Positions 16,523 to 26,504 of a DNA stretch of 64,000 bases are shown piece after piece. Numbering within the stretch: the stretch's first letter is position 1; the number at the start of each line of letters is the position of its first letter. The position numbers and the translations under genes are program-made. This stretch comes from Bacillota bacterium (GTDB lineage: Bacteria; Bacillota_I; Bacilli_A; Erysipelotrichales; Coprobacillaceae). Location of the stretch: positions 1-64,000 of the forward strand of contig JAUNWT010000002.1 of NCBI GenBank assembly GCA_030540195.1, given 5' to 3'. The notes under the pieces are model-generated. The model did not search any database. It was not told where the DNA came from and saw nothing but the letters and a program-made list of their open reading frames with translations.

Positions 16523-17294
16523 AAAGTTCATTTGTAAGTGATTGGATATATTCTTTTAAAGGTTGATCGGCATTTGCGCCATGTTCTTTAATAATATTAA
16601 CAATGGCACTACCAACAATAACACCATCTGCATATTTTTTAAATTCTTTGACTTGTTCTGGTTTATTGATACCAAAACCAATAGCAACTGGGGTATCTGT
16701 CACTTGATGAATATGATCTATGATTTCTTCAAGATTGTTTGCAAAAGAAGTATTCTCTCTTGTTCCAGTAACTCCCATCGAAGAAACTAAATAAATAAAT
16801 CCTTTTGCATCTTTTGCAATCATTTCAACACGATCTTTGCTTGTTGGTGCAATCATAGAAATTAAAGTAACATCATAGCTATAACAAACATCTTTAACTT
16901 CTTGACTTTCTTCATAAGGTAAATCGGGAAGAATAACGCCATCAATACCTACTTCTTGACATTTTTTAAAGAATTTATCATAACCATAATGGAATACAAC
17001 ATTCAGATATGTCATAAAACAAAGTGGTATATCACTTTTTTCTCTTACCTTTTTAACCATTTCAAAAACATCATCTGTTGTGACTTTATTTTTTAAAGCA
17101 CGTACATTAGCTTCTTGAATCGTTGGACCTTCAGCAATTGGATCAGAAAATGGAATACCAATTTCAATAAGACTAGCTCCTGCTTGTTCCATATCTAAAA
17201 TATAATCAACTGTTTTATCTAATACTGGATCTCCTGCTGTTAAAAATCCAATAAAAGCTTTTTTATTTTCAAAGGCTTTATGTATTCTATTCAT
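16521..17294 (-). CDS. trpA: Tryptophan synthase alpha subunit
   Basis: I place the start at 17294 ([14 protein letters not shown], 257 residues), 13 bases after GGGGGAAAG; the longer frame begins inside the end of trpB. The alpha subunit cleaves indole-3-glycerol phosphate to indole and glyceraldehyde-3-phosphate in a channelled complex with TrpB. Catalytic residues are in [14 protein letters not shown] (Glu, Asp). Phosphate-binding loops are VTGTR near 175-180, AIGFGIN near 204 and GVIVGSAIV near 225. Last gene of the operon; it overlaps trpB by 8 bases. Confidence 0.96.
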   Translation of the reverse strand: MNRIHKAFENKKAFIGFLTAGDPVLDKTVDYILDMEQAGASLIEIGIPFSDPIAEGPTIQEANVRALKNKVTTDDVFEMVKKVREKSDIPLCFMTYLNVVFHYGYDKFFKKCQEVGIDGVILPDLPYEESQEVKDVCYSYDVTLISMIAPTSKDRVEMIAKDAKGFIYLVSSMGVTGTRENTSFANNLEEIIDHIHQVTDTPVAIGFGINKPEQVKEFKKYADGVIVGSAIVNIIKEHGANADQPLKEYIQSLTNEL

Positions 17295-18468
17295 AGATTT
17301 CTTTCCCCCTATATCTCGCAATTGCGGCTACATCCTTATCTCCTCTACCTGAAAGACAGACAATTAAAATATCATCTTTTTTCATTGTTGGTGCAATTTT
17401 GATTGCATGCGCAATCGCATGGGCGCTTTCAATAGCACAAATGATTCCTTCAGTTCTTGCAATATATTCAAAAGCATCCACTGCTTCATCATCAGTAACT
17501 GGAACATATTGTGCTCTTTTTGTATCATGTAAATAAGCATGTTCAGGTCCAATACCTGGGTAATCTAAACCAGCTGAAATTGAATATACGGGAGCAATTT
17601 GTCCGTATTTATCTTGACAGAAATAAGATTTCATACCATGGAAAACACCTAATGATCCTGTCGCAATTGTTGCTGCTGTTAAAGCTGTATCGACTCCTTT
17701 ACCAGCGGCTTCACAACCAATAAGTTTTACATCTTTATCATTAATGAAGTTATAGAACATTCCCATGGCATTACTTCCACCACCAACACAAGCCATAACA
17801 GCTGTTGGAAGTTTTCCTTCATATTCAAGAATTTGTTCTCTTGCTTCTTTAGAAATAACACTTTGGAAATCTCTTACCATCATTGGAAATGGATGAGGTC
17901 CCATAACAGAACCTAAAACATACATTGTATCATCTACACGTTTTGTCCATTCTCGCATTGCTTCATTGACTGCGTCTTTTAAAGTCATTGTTCCTGTAGT
18001 AACTGGATGTACTTTTGCACCTAATAGTTCCATACGATAAACATTTAAAGCTTGTCGATCTGTATCTTCTTTTCCCATAAAGATTTCACATTCAAGCCCA
18101 AGTAAAGCAGCTGCTGTTGCTGTTGCCACCCCATGTTGACCAGCACCCGTTTCCGCAATGATTCTTGTTTTTCCCATCTTTTTAGCCATCAAAGCTTGTC
18201 CTAAAACATTATTGATTTTATGAGAACCAGTATGGTTTAAATCTTCTCTTTTTAAATAGATTTTTGCTCCACCTAAATCTTCTGTCATCTTTTTAGCGTA
18301 ATACAATAAAGATGGTCTTCCTGCATATTCTTTTAACAATGTATTAAGTTCATCATTAAAAGCTTGATCATTTTTATAAAATTCATAAGCCTCTTCAATT
18401 TTGTGAATTTCACTCATCAAAGTTTCAGGGATATACTGTCCCCCATGTATTCCATATCTACCCTTCAT
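17287..18468 (-). CDS. trpB: Tryptophan synthase beta subunit
   Basis: A 393-residue PLP enzyme joining indole and L-serine to tryptophan. The PLP lysine is in HTGSHKINN near 81-89. The phosphate-binding loop is [10 protein letters not shown] near 222-231, and the family opener [16 protein letters not shown] is present. [19 protein letters not shown] and [10 protein letters not shown] are intact. Length is typical of TrpB1. It overlaps trpF by 11 bases and trpA by 8, so coupling is tight. Confidence 0.97.
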   Translation of the reverse strand: MKGRYGIHGGQYIPETLMSEIHKIEEAYEFYKNDQAFNDELNTLLKEYAGRPSLLYYAKKMTEDLGGAKIYLKREDLNHTGSHKINNVLGQALMAKKMGKTRIIAETGAGQHGVATATAAALLGLECEIFMGKEDTDRQALNVYRMELLGAKVHPVTTGTMTLKDAVNEAMREWTKRVDDTMYVLGSVMGPHPFPMMVRDFQSVISKEAREQILEYEGKLPTAVMACVGGGSNAMGMFYNFINDKDVKLIGCEAAGKGVDTALTAATIATGSLGVFHGMKSYFCQDKYGQIAPVYSISAGLDYPGIGPEHAYLHDTKRAQYVPVTDDEAVDAFEYIARTEGIICAIESAHAIAHAIKIAPTMKKDDILIVCLSGRGDKDVAAIARYRGKEIYE

Positions 18469-19051
18469 TTCTAACTCTCCTTACGATTTTCTTAATTTTT
18501 TCTTCATCTTTAACACCATCTGTTTCAACCCCACTTGAAACATCTAATGCATAAACATTCTTTTTTAAAGCTTCATCAATATTTAAAAGATTGATTCCTC
18601 CCGCTAAAAACACCGGCTTATCTACTTCCTTTAACATCGACCAGTCAAAACTTTCCCCTGTTCCTCCTGATCCATGATCATAAAGATAATAATCAACATC
18701 ATAATGTTCATTAAAAGAATCCTCATTTTTAATTTGAATCGCTTTAATAATGGGAACATCTACTTTTTCTTTTAAAGATTGAATATATTTATGATCTTCT
18801 TGTCCATGAAGTTGAACAAGATTAATCACATGTTCCTTCACTAACTTTTCAACAAAAGAAATATCCTCATTTACAAAAACACCAACCACTTGAATTGAAG
18901 GTATTAAATATTTCTTTAAATCAACAGCTTGATCATACGTTAGTTTTCTTTTCTTCCCCGCAAAAACAAAACCAATATAATCCGGTTGATACTTATTGAC
19001 ATATTCAATATCTTCTCTTCTTTTTAAACCACAAATCTTAATCTTCTTCAT
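18458..19051 (-). CDS. trpF: Phosphoribosylanthranilate isomerase
   Basis: A 197-residue TIM-barrel isomerase converting N-(5-phosphoribosyl)anthranilate to the carboxyphenylamino-deoxyribulose phosphate. The catalytic cysteine is in [11 protein letters not shown] at the N-terminus. Family motifs [37 protein letters not shown] and [14 protein letters not shown] follow in order. It is slightly shorter than average (about 205). It overlaps trpC by 14 bases and trpB by 11. Confidence 0.95.
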   Translation of the reverse strand: MKKIKICGLKRREDIEYVNKYQPDYIGFVFAGKKRKLTYDQAVDLKKYLIPSIQVVGVFVNEDISFVEKLVKEHVINLVQLHGQEDHKYIQSLKEKVDVPIIKAIQIKNEDSFNEHYDVDYYLYDHGSGGTGESFDWSMLKEVDKPVFLAGGINLLNIDEALKKNVYALDVSSGVETDGVKDEEKIKKIVRRVRNEG

Positions 19052-19829
19052 CTAAGCCTTTTAAGACTTCTAATGTATGTCTTTTATCATGGCTTTTCAT
19101 CATTGTTTCACCAATTAAGACACCATTAACATGATGTTTTTCTAATAATTCAATATCTTCTCTTGTTTTAATACCACTTTCAGAGATAAAGATCACATCA
19201 TCATCAACCATATCTCTTAATTTTAATGTTGTATTTAAATCAACACTAAAATCTCTTAAATCTCTATTATTTACACCAATAATTTTAGCACCCACACGTA
19301 ATGCTTTTTTAACTTGCATTGAACTATGTGTTTCCACAATTGCTGACATACCTAAATTATGTGCTAAATTGACACAACGCATTAATGTAATTTCATCTAA
19401 AACACCTGCAATTAATAAGATAGCATCTGCTCCTAAGATTTTAGCTTCATAAACCATATATTCATCTACAACAAAGTCTTTTCTTAAAACAGGAATCTTT
19501 ACAATACGTTTGATTTCTCTTAAAAAATCATCATCCCCTTTAAAATAATCAGGTTCAGTCACAACTGAGATAGCATCAGCACCAATCATTTCATATTCTT
19601 TCGCAATGGCTTTAAAATCAAAAGTAGAAACAATTTGACCTTTTGATGGAGAATGTCTTTTTACTTCTAAAATATAAGACATTCCTTCTTTTTCTAAAGC
19701 TTTTTTGAAAGGAAAACTTTGATCAATAGGCATTGCAAATGCTTTTTCTTTTAATTCATAAATTGAATGACGTTTTTTGTTTGTTTCAACACGTTCCTTT
19801 GTACTTTCAACAATATCTTCTAAAATCAT
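19038..19829 (-). CDS. trpC: Indole-3-glycerol-phosphate synthase
   Basis: A 263-residue TIM-barrel enzyme that decarboxylates and cyclises carboxyphenylamino-deoxyribulose phosphate. The catalytic block is ILEVKRHSPSKGQI (about 52-65). PVLRKDFVVDEYMVYEA, ADAILLIA, IIGVNNRDLRDFSVDL, FISESGI and GVLIGETMM follow, all intact. It is separate from trpF, unlike the enterobacterial fusion. It lies 11 bases after trpD. Confidence 0.96.
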   Translation of the reverse strand: MILEDIVESTKERVETNKKRHSIYELKEKAFAMPIDQSFPFKKALEKEGMSYILEVKRHSPSKGQIVSTFDFKAIAKEYEMIGADAISVVTEPDYFKGDDDFLREIKRIVKIPVLRKDFVVDEYMVYEAKILGADAILLIAGVLDEITLMRCVNLAHNLGMSAIVETHSSMQVKKALRVGAKIIGVNNRDLRDFSVDLNTTLKLRDMVDDDVIFISESGIKTREDIELLEKHHVNGVLIGETMMKSHDKRHTLEVLKGLDEED

Positions 19830-19840
19830 AATATACGCTC

Positions 19841-20848
19841 CTATTTGTTTGATTCTTTTATAAACTCTTCTAATTTATCCTTTGCCTTTCCACTATCAAT
19901 GAGTTCAGCTGCTAAATCAATTCCTGCTTGTAAAGAATCAACCTTACCTCCAACATAAAGCCCAGCCCCTGCGTTCATTAGAACTGCCGTTCTTGGACCT
20001 CCTTGTTGTCCATTTAAAACATCTAGAGTAATTTGGGCATTTTCTTTTGGTGTTCCCCCAATAAGTTCTTCTTTTAAACATCTTTGTAAACCAAATTGTT
20101 CTGGAGAAATGGTATAGGTCTTAAATGTTCCTTCCTTGATTTCACATACATATGTTTCATCAGATGCAGAAATTTCATCTAATCCATCTTTACCATAAAC
20201 CACCATTGCTCTTTTAACCCCTAAATTACTTAAAACTTGAGCAAGTGGTTCAACCAAAGATTCATCATAAACACCCATTACTTGATAAGTAGCTCCTGCT
20301 GGATTGGTAAGTGGTCCTAAAATATTAAAGACTGTACGAATACCTAATTCTTTTCTTACAGGTGCAACATATTTCATTGCTAAATGATAGTTTTGAGCAA
20401 ATAAGAAACAAATATTAATATCATTTAATAATTGTTTACTTCTTTTTTCATTGATTGTAATATCAACACCTAAAGCTTCTAAACAATCTGCTGCTCCACT
20501 TTTTGAACTTGCTGCACGATTTCCATGCTTAGCAACTTTAACACCACCACTGGCAATCACTAATGAAGATGTTGTAGAAATATTGAAAGAGTTTGATCCA
20601 TCTCCTCCAGTTCCTACAATTTCAAGAACATCTTGATCATTTAATAACTTCACACAATGTTCTCTCATTCCTTTAGCACTTGCTGTTATTTCATCAATGG
20701 TTTCACCTTTTAATGAAAGTGCTGTTAAATAAGCAGCCTTTTGAATATCAGAAGCTTGCCCATCCATGATTTCATTCATGCATTCATAAGCTTCTTGATA
20801 TGTTAAATCTTCTTTTTTTGATAATTTAATAATTGCTTCCCTAATCAT
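19841..20848 (-). CDS. trpD: Anthranilate phosphoribosyltransferase
   Basis: A 335-residue enzyme transferring phosphoribosyl from PRPP to anthranilate. It has the PRPP loop [17 protein letters not shown] near 80-96, then [21 protein letters not shown] and the anthranilate site region [11 protein letters not shown] near 174. The helical N-terminal domain opens the protein. It overlaps trpG by 8 bases. The glutaminase is a separate gene upstream, not fused. Confidence 0.96.
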   Translation of the reverse strand: MIREAIIKLSKKEDLTYQEAYECMNEIMDGQASDIQKAAYLTALSLKGETIDEITASAKGMREHCVKLLNDQDVLEIVGTGGDGSNSFNISTTSSLVIASGGVKVAKHGNRAASSKSGAADCLEALGVDITINEKRSKQLLNDINICFLFAQNYHLAMKYVAPVRKELGIRTVFNILGPLTNPAGATYQVMGVYDESLVEPLAQVLSNLGVKRAMVVYGKDGLDEISASDETYVCEIKEGTFKTYTISPEQFGLQRCLKEELIGGTPKENAQITLDVLNGQQGGPRTAVLMNAGAGLYVGGKVDSLQAGIDLAAELIDSGKAKDKLEEFIKESNK

Positions 20849-21419
20849 TTTGTATCTCCTTTAAAAAATTTTCAACTATTTTTTTACCATCTTTTGTTAA
20901 AATCGACTCTGGATGAAACTGTAAACCATAAATTGGATAGTTTTTATGACAAACTGCCATGATTTCTCCATCATCACTTTCCCCTATAATTTGTAAACTT
21001 TTCGGTAAATTTTCTTTTTTAGCAGCTAGACTGTGATATCTTGAAACTTTTGTTTTTTCCTCGATTCCTTTAAATAAAGGATTGCTTGTATCTACTTTAA
21101 TAATGGAAGATTTACCATGCATGACACTTTTAGCATAGCCAACAACTCCTCCAAAAGCTTCAACAATGGCTTGATGTCCTAAACAAACTCCTAAAATTGG
21201 ATATTTTGTATAATAGGTTTGAATAACCTCTTCTATAATTCCTGCTTCACTTGGTTTTCCAGGACCTGGTGAAATAATAATACAAGAAGGATTGATCTTC
21301 TCTATTTTTTCAACTGCAATTTCATCATTTCTTACAACTTTAATATCTTCATTGATAGAACCAATTAATTGATAGAGGTTATAAGCAAAACTATCATAAT
21401 TATCAATAAGTAGAATCAT
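20841..21419 (-). CDS. trpG: Anthranilate synthase glutamine amidotransferase subunit
   Basis: I start at 21419 ([15 protein letters not shown], 192 residues); the upstream ATG lies in the GGAGG ribosome-binding site itself. It is a class I glutaminase supplying ammonia to TrpE. The catalytic cysteine is in [11 protein letters not shown] near 76-86 and the His-Glu pair in LQFHPESIL near 168. The oxyanion loop [11 protein letters not shown] is present. It may also serve folate synthesis (PabA) if no other copy exists. It overlaps trpE by 17 bases and trpD by 8. Confidence 0.95.
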   Translation of the reverse strand: MILLIDNYDSFAYNLYQLIGSINEDIKVVRNDEIAVEKIEKINPSCIIISPGPGKPSEAGIIEEVIQTYYTKYPILGVCLGHQAIVEAFGGVVGYAKSVMHGKSSIIKVDTSNPLFKGIEEKTKVSRYHSLAAKKENLPKSLQIIGESDDGEIMAVCHKNYPIYGLQFHPESILTKDGKKIVENFLKEIQND

Positions 21420-22875
21420 AATCAATACCTCCATCTGCCATTTTAATTGCTTCTACAACCGCTCCTGCTTTATTTAAGCATTCTTGATATTCACTTTCTG
21501 GAACACTGTCATAAACAATACCTGCCCCACTGCAAATCGAAATTTCATTATTTCTTTTATAGGCTAAACGAATACCAATACAGAGATCCATATTTCCTGT
21601 AAAATCTAAATAACCAATAGCTCCACCATAAATACCTCTTTTATTTTGTTCCAATTGATTAATAATTTGACAAGCTCTTATTTTAGGCGCTCCTGATAAG
21701 GTTCCTGCTGGAAGTAATGAATCAATGGCATCTAAAGCATCATAGCCTTCTTTGATTTCACTACTTACCACACTCGCAATATGAATAACTTTTGAAAATT
21801 TCAAGATATCCATATAAGAAATAACCTTCACACTATTAAATTTAGAGATCTTTCCTAAATCATTTCTTCCTAAATCAACGAGCATATTATGTTCAGCTAA
21901 TTCTTTTTCATCTTTTAATAATCCTTCTATTAATTGTTGATCTTCTTGATCATCTTTTCCTCTTTTTCTTGTTCCCGCAATTGGGAAAGTCGTTAACTTC
22001 TTTCCTTCGAGTTTAATAAGGGTTTCAGGAGAAGCTCCTGCCACTTCAATATTATCACTCGCAAAGTAGAACATATAAGGTGAAGGATTCGTTGTTCTTA
22101 ATACACGATAGGTATCAAAGAGAGAGCCCGTTGCTCTTGCATATTGTCTATTTGATAAAACCACTTGGAAGATATCTCCTTCTTTAATATACTCAATGCC
22201 TTTTTCAACCATTTGACAATATTCTTCTTTAGAAAGAACCGGTTTAAAATCATCTAATAGTTTTAATGGTTGAACAAGTGTTTTAACATGTTTACGAACA
22301 ATATATTCAAGTTCATCCAATTCTTTAATTCCATTTTTATAATTCTTTTGTAAGTGATCTGTTTTAATATTGACAATAAGAATCATTTTTTGTTTAAAGT
22401 GATCAAAACAAATGACTTTATCAAACAACATTAAATCAACATCATTAAAACCATTATCCTTTTGATTCTTAATAATTGAAGGTTCACTGTATTTAAAATA
22501 ATCAAAACTAAAATAACCAACCAAACCTCCTGTAAAAGTAGGAAACCCTTCTAACTTTAAACTACGATTTTCATTTAAAACCTTTCTGATATATTCTTTA
22601 GGATGTTCTACCTTAAAGATTTTATCATTGACTTTCATCATCTTGTTATAACATGTAATTTCACTTTTAGGATCAAATCCAATAAAAGTATATCTCCCCC
22701 ATTTACTTTTATCTTCATGACTTTCTAACATATAAACATGTTTAGAATACTGTTTTAGTTTCCTCATCAATTCAATGGGTGTAATCATATCACTATAGAT
22801 TTCTTTTTTTATTGGCACTAAATCGTAATCATCTAGATTCATTTTCTCTAACATTTCTAATTCTGGATAATACAT
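21403..22875 (-). CDS. trpE: Anthranilate synthase component I
   Basis: I place the start at 22875 (MYYPELEMLEKMNL, 490 residues) with GGGGGAG 6 bases upstream. The open frame continues 28 codons into the T-box terminator, but that part is leader RNA. The enzyme makes anthranilate from chorismate with TrpG. The tryptophan feedback site resembles LLES (YMLESHEDKSKWGRYTFIG). The chorismate-binding domain has FYFASDNIEVAGASPETL, FPIAGTRKRG, AEHNMLVDLGRNDLG and AGTLSGAPKIRA. First gene of trpEGDCFBA. Confidence 0.96.
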   Translation of the reverse strand: MYYPELEMLEKMNLDDYDLVPIKKEIYSDMITPIELMRKLKQYSKHVYMLESHEDKSKWGRYTFIGFDPKSEITCYNKMMKVNDKIFKVEHPKEYIRKVLNENRSLKLEGFPTFTGGLVGYFSFDYFKYSEPSIIKNQKDNGFNDVDLMLFDKVICFDHFKQKMILIVNIKTDHLQKNYKNGIKELDELEYIVRKHVKTLVQPLKLLDDFKPVLSKEEYCQMVEKGIEYIKEGDIFQVVLSNRQYARATGSLFDTYRVLRTTNPSPYMFYFASDNIEVAGASPETLIKLEGKKLTTFPIAGTRKRGKDDQEDQQLIEGLLKDEKELAEHNMLVDLGRNDLGKISKFNSVKVISYMDILKFSKVIHIASVVSSEIKEGYDALDAIDSLLPAGTLSGAPKIRACQIINQLEQNKRGIYGGAIGYLDFTGNMDLCIGIRLAYKRNNEISICSGAGIVYDSVPESEYQECLNKAGAVVEAIKMADGGIDYDSTY

Positions 22876-22894
22876 AAAACTCCCCCTTATAATT

Positions 22895-23160
22895 AAAAAA
22901 ACCGTCTTGAAAGTTAAACTTTCAAGGACGGTTATATCCGCGGTGCCACCTTGATTCATGATTATAAAATCATGCCCTTAGCTAGATGCTATCACATCTA
23001 CGACTACTTACGTAAGCCTAACGTCAAAGAATACTCAGCCAAAGCCTTTCCTTTTGCCCTCAGTGGTCCATTTAATAGCCTGCGTTCTGTTTGCTTCCAC
23101 CATCCAAACTCTCTATAAGTGCACGATCTATTTTTATCTCCACTTCATCGGTTTTTACTT
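22895..23160 (-). ncRNA. T-box leader (tRNA-Trp sensing) of the trp operon
   Basis: On the minus strand the T-box core AAGGTGGCACCGCGG (22938-22952) is followed by a terminator with CCGTC...GACGG arms and seven T (22895-22931). Upstream is stem I with a distal GGATG-type loop and, on its 3' side, AAATGGACC; I read UGG (23068-23070) as the specifier codon, as expected for a trp operon. Uncharged tRNA-Trp would favour the antiterminator and transcription of trpE onward. This accounts for the 354 bases between trpE and proC. Confidence 0.93.
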
Positions 23161-23166
23161 GTTTGT

Positions 23167-23196
23167 ATTATAAAACTGTTTCAAAAACAAAGTCAA
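23167..23196 (-). promoter_or_regulatory. Promoter of the trp operon
   Basis: Minus-strand TTGACT (23191-23196), an 18-base spacer, TATAAT (23167-23172); transcription should start near 23160 at the head of the T-box. Confidence 0.8.
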
Positions 23197-23229
23197 CAAA
23201 GTTAAACAATGTTTTATTTTTTATACAAT

Positions 23230-24000
23230 CTATTTTGCTTTATCGATTGCTTCAATAACGGCATTTCTAAAACCATTTTCTTCTAAAGCTTTGACCCCTT
23301 TAATAGTAATCCCCCCTGGTGAACAAACTTGATCTTTTAATAGTCCAGGATGAGCCTTCGTTTCTTGTACCATTTTGGCACTTCCTAAAACAGTTTGACT
23401 GGCAAGTTTATAAGCCAAATCACGAGGGAGACCATTTAAAACAGCTCCATCAGCTAGTGCTTCAATAAACATATAAACAAAAGCAGGTCCACAGCCACTT
23501 AAAGCACCCCCAGCGACCATTTGTTTATTATCAATGACATAAACTTCACCAATGCTTTCAAACATTTTTTTAGCAAAATCAAATTCTTCTTGAGTCAAGG
23601 TATTTTCTCTTTCAAAAAGTGTTACACCTTCAAAAACCTTAGCAGGTGTATTTGGCATAATTGTAAGATGATGTGTTCCAGGAATGAGTGCTTCATATTT
23701 TTCATGACTATACCCTGCCACAATCGAAATAATTGTTTTATCACCTAGTAGATCTTTTACTTTATCAAGAACACTTTCAATAACATTTGGTTTAACCCCC
23801 ATTAAAACATAATCACTATGTTCTACCAAATCTCTTTCACTTGTACAAATATGAATCCCATAATCTTTTTCCATTTGTGTAAGTTTATCTTGGTTAATGT
23901 CAAAACCACAAACATCCTCTCCTTTGATAAACCCACTTTCAATTACACCTTGGCAAATTGTCCCTGCCATATTTCCTAATCCAATAAACCCTAATTTCAT
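23230..24000 (-). CDS. proC: Pyrroline-5-carboxylate reductase
   Basis: A 256-residue NAD(P)H-dependent reductase making the last step to proline. The N-terminal Rossmann motif is GFIGLGNMAGTICQGVIESG. The C-terminal dimerisation and active-site region has GALSGCGPAFVYMFIEALADGAVLNGL and QVCSPGGITIKGVKALEENGFRNAVIEAI, the family signature. Length is slightly short (about 265 is usual). It follows ftsZ after a terminator, and no separate promoter is obvious, so it may depend on read-through or a weak promoter. Confidence 0.95.
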   Translation of the reverse strand: MKLGFIGLGNMAGTICQGVIESGFIKGEDVCGFDINQDKLTQMEKDYGIHICTSERDLVEHSDYVLMGVKPNVIESVLDKVKDLLGDKTIISIVAGYSHEKYEALIPGTHHLTIMPNTPAKVFEGVTLFERENTLTQEEFDFAKKMFESIGEVYVIDNKQMVAGGALSGCGPAFVYMFIEALADGAVLNGLPRDLAYKLASQTVLGSAKMVQETKAHPGLLKDQVCSPGGITIKGVKALEENGFRNAVIEAIDKAK

Positions 24001-24019
24001 CTTTAAATCCCCCTTTTAT

Positions 24020-24046
24020 AAAAAAGAGCTAACGATGTTAGCTCTA
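24020..24046 (-). terminator. Terminator after ftsZ
   Basis: Minus-strand AGAGCTAAC/GTTAGCTCT stem, three-base loop, six T. The ftsZ stop lies in the stem. Confidence 0.75.
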
Positions 24047-25126
24047 AATTCTTCTATTTTTAATAAATGCTGGTGGAAAACCATCATCATCGTCATCGTC
24101 ATCATCAAATGAATCATAAGTTTGAGGTTCATCACCTAATGGTTTTGCGACAGAAGGTTGTACTGTAACTTCTTCTTTTTCTTCTTCAAATCCAGTTGCA
24201 ATAACTGTAACGATGATTTCATCATCTAAGTTTTCATTAATAGCGATACCTAAATATGTGTTAATGTCATCCCCAACTTCTTGAGTAATTGTTTCAAGGG
24301 CAATATTTGCATCATATAATGAAATATTTGGTCCACCTGTAACATTGATAATGGCATCTTTAGCTCCAGCAACAGAGACTTCTAATAATGGTGAAGAGAT
24401 AGCACGTTTTGCAGCTTCTTTTGCTTTATCATCACCAGAAGACATACCAATACCAATTAAAGCATTTCCTCTATTTTTCATAACCGCACAGATATCTGCA
24501 AAGTCAAGGTTGATAAATGCTGGAACAGCAATTAAGTCAGTAATTGTTTGAACACCTTGTCTTAAAACATTGTCAGCTTCTCTAAATGCTTCTTGCATTG
24601 GACGACCACCAATTAATTGTAATAAACGGTCATTTGAAACAACGATAATACTATCAACATTTGCACGTAATTCATCAATACCTTCAATGGCTTGCTTTTT
24701 ACGTTTCATTCCTTCAAAAGTAAATGGTTTTGTAATAACTCCAACAGTTAACGCTCCAAGTTCACGGGCAATTTTTGCGAATACAGGCGCAGCACCTGTT
24801 CCAGTTCCACCACCCATACCAGCAGCGATGAAAACCATATCAGCTCCTTCTAAAGCTGTTCTAATATCTCCTTCAGATTCTAAAGCAGCTTTTTTACCCA
24901 TTTCTGGATTACCACCTGCTCCTAAACCTTTTGTTAAATCTTTTCCTAAAACAATTTTATTTTCAACTGGTGAACGACGTAAAACTTGTACATCGGTATT
25001 AGCGACATAAAATTCTACTCCTCTTACACCTTCTTCAACCATTCGATTGACAGCGTTGTTTCCTCCACCACCAACACCAATGACTTTTATTTTTGCTACT
25101 TGTTCAAAATCTAATTCTTCGTTCAT
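24044..25126 (-). CDS. ftsZ: Cell division protein FtsZ
   Basis: A 360-residue tubulin-like GTPase that forms the division ring. The N-terminus has [13 protein letters not shown] at 17-29. The tubulin signature GGGTGTGA is at 105-112, and the synergy loop has [15 protein letters not shown]. The linker is very short. It ends in eight consecutive aspartates (341-348) and runs straight into the conserved C-terminal peptide [11 protein letters not shown] (350-360), which binds FtsA and SepF, both encoded in this window. It lies 19 bases after ftsA. Confidence 0.98.
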   Translation of the reverse strand: MNEELDFEQVAKIKVIGVGGGGNNAVNRMVEEGVRGVEFYVANTDVQVLRRSPVENKIVLGKDLTKGLGAGGNPEMGKKAALESEGDIRTALEGADMVFIAAGMGGGTGTGAAPVFAKIARELGALTVGVITKPFTFEGMKRKKQAIEGIDELRANVDSIIVVSNDRLLQLIGGRPMQEAFREADNVLRQGVQTITDLIAVPAFINLDFADICAVMKNRGNALIGIGMSSGDDKAKEAAKRAISSPLLEVSVAGAKDAIINVTGGPNISLYDANIALETITQEVGDDINTYLGIAINENLDDEIIVTVIATGFEEEKEEVTVQPSVAKPLGDEPQTYDSFDDDDDDDDGFPPAFIKNRRI

Positions 25127-25145
25127 GATTTTCCCTCTCTTTTAT

Positions 25146-26408
25146 TTATTCTTCTTCTCCAAAGAAAGTATCAAGTAATCTACTGAACCTTCCAGTTTTT
25201 TCCTTTGTATCTTTTGTTTTTGTTAAACCTTTAAATTTTACAGCCATTGTATTTGAAATATCTGGTAAAACAACAGACGTTTCATAAGCCCCTAAATATT
25301 TAGCACGGTCAGACATATAGAAAATCATACCTACTGCCGAAACAAATGCCATATCGCGGATCCCTATAATATCTGGTCGATAAACTCTTACAGGTCCTTC
25401 TAAAACTTTTCCTGCAACCTTATCTAACATTTCAAGTTCACCGCCACCACCAACGATCAAGGTTTCATAATGACCACCATCATCGATGATTTTTAGCTTT
25501 TCTTTAATTACATTTAAAACATCAACAGTTGCTTCTTCCAAAATATGCGCAAAATCTTTTTGTGTATAATCTTTTCGTCCATCAGGTAATTCTGTTGAAT
25601 GAATAATATCTTCTTGCCCTATCGTATAATCCAATGAACCATATTTGATTTTATAAGCTTCTGCTTGATTCATTGAGATTTGCAAGTTTTGAGCAATCGC
25701 TCTTGTCAAGTTATATCCACCAACGGAACATACTGTTAAATATTTCAAATAACCATCTTTATAAAAAGAAATTGTTGAAGTTTTATATCCCATATCAATC
25801 AACACAGCACCTTCTTGAAGATAAACGGTATCAAATGCTTCTTTTGCACATGCAAATGCATTAACACAAATATCCATAACTTCTAAACCTGCTTTTTCTA
25901 CAGCCATAATATATGGATAGAGTATATGTTTTTGTGAAGTAATAACAAGTGTATCTACAATTAAATTTCTTGATGATTCACCAATTGGTGGTTGATTACT
26001 GATTCCAAAATCACCATTAAATTTAACAGGAATAACACATACAACTTCTTCTTCAGAAGATCTTTTGAATTTTGTGGATAATTTTAATCCTCTCACAATA
26101 TCATCTTTTGTTATTTTTGCTTCATGATTTAAAGAAACAGTACTATTACTTTGATAGAGTTTTGAACGAATTGTTGGAATCGTTAAACCGATTGCTTTAA
26201 TTTCTCCTTCAAGAAATTCATTAGCTTCTTGGACAACCGCTTTAATATCATTTACCAATAAACGCTCATCTTCAATAATACCTTTTTTTACACCATGACT
26301 TGGGACTTTTTTTGAAAAAAGCACATGCAAATTAGAGTTCATAATTTCGCCAACAAGTAATTCAATTGTTGCACTACCTATATCTAACACTGCATAAACT
26401 TCATTCAT
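25146..26408 (-). CDS. ftsA: Cell division protein FtsA
   Basis: A 420-residue actin-like protein tethering FtsZ to the membrane. It has phosphate-1 motif VLDIGSATIELLVGE at 6-20, an SHS2/1C domain (about 85-165), phosphate-2 AVLIDMGYKTSTISFYKDG, and the adenosine motif LIVGGGGELEMLDKV. The C-terminus KTGRFSRLLDTFFGEEE contains an amphipathic helix fitting the membrane-targeting sequence. It heads an ftsA-ftsZ pair with an AAGGGGAG ribosome-binding site; a hairpin separates it from divIB. Confidence 0.96.
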   Translation of the reverse strand: MNEVYAVLDIGSATIELLVGEIMNSNLHVLFSKKVPSHGVKKGIIEDERLLVNDIKAVVQEANEFLEGEIKAIGLTIPTIRSKLYQSNSTVSLNHEAKITKDDIVRGLKLSTKFKRSSEEEVVCVIPVKFNGDFGISNQPPIGESSRNLIVDTLVITSQKHILYPYIMAVEKAGLEVMDICVNAFACAKEAFDTVYLQEGAVLIDMGYKTSTISFYKDGYLKYLTVCSVGGYNLTRAIAQNLQISMNQAEAYKIKYGSLDYTIGQEDIIHSTELPDGRKDYTQKDFAHILEEATVDVLNVIKEKLKIIDDGGHYETLIVGGGGELEMLDKVAGKVLEGPVRVYRPDIIGIRDMAFVSAVGMIFYMSDRAKYLGAYETSVVLPDISNTMAVKFKGLTKTKDTKEKTGRFSRLLDTFFGEEE

Positions 26409-26447
26409 GTCTATCTCCCCTTACTACATATATGCTAATAATATCAT

Positions 26448-26495
26448 AAAAGCTACGATAATTAAAGGTTTTAGTTTCAATCACGTAGCTTTTTT
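26448..26495. other. Hairpin between divIB and ftsA
   Basis: Ten-base perfect arms (AAAAGCTACG/CGTAGCTTTT) around a 26-base A/T loop. T follows on both strands, more strongly on plus, although no plus-strand gene precedes it. On the minus strand it could reduce read-through from murG-murB-divIB into ftsA. Confidence 0.5.
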
Positions 26496-26504
26496 CTTTG
26501 TTAT

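Noticed and set aside
22876-22959. 28-codon N-terminal extension of trpE
   Set aside because: This stretch is the T-box core and terminator; the ATG at 22875 has the ribosome-binding site.
24570-25010. 146-codon plus-strand open frame
   Set aside because: Antisense shadow of ftsZ with no ribosome-binding site; ftsZ motifs on the other strand are complete.
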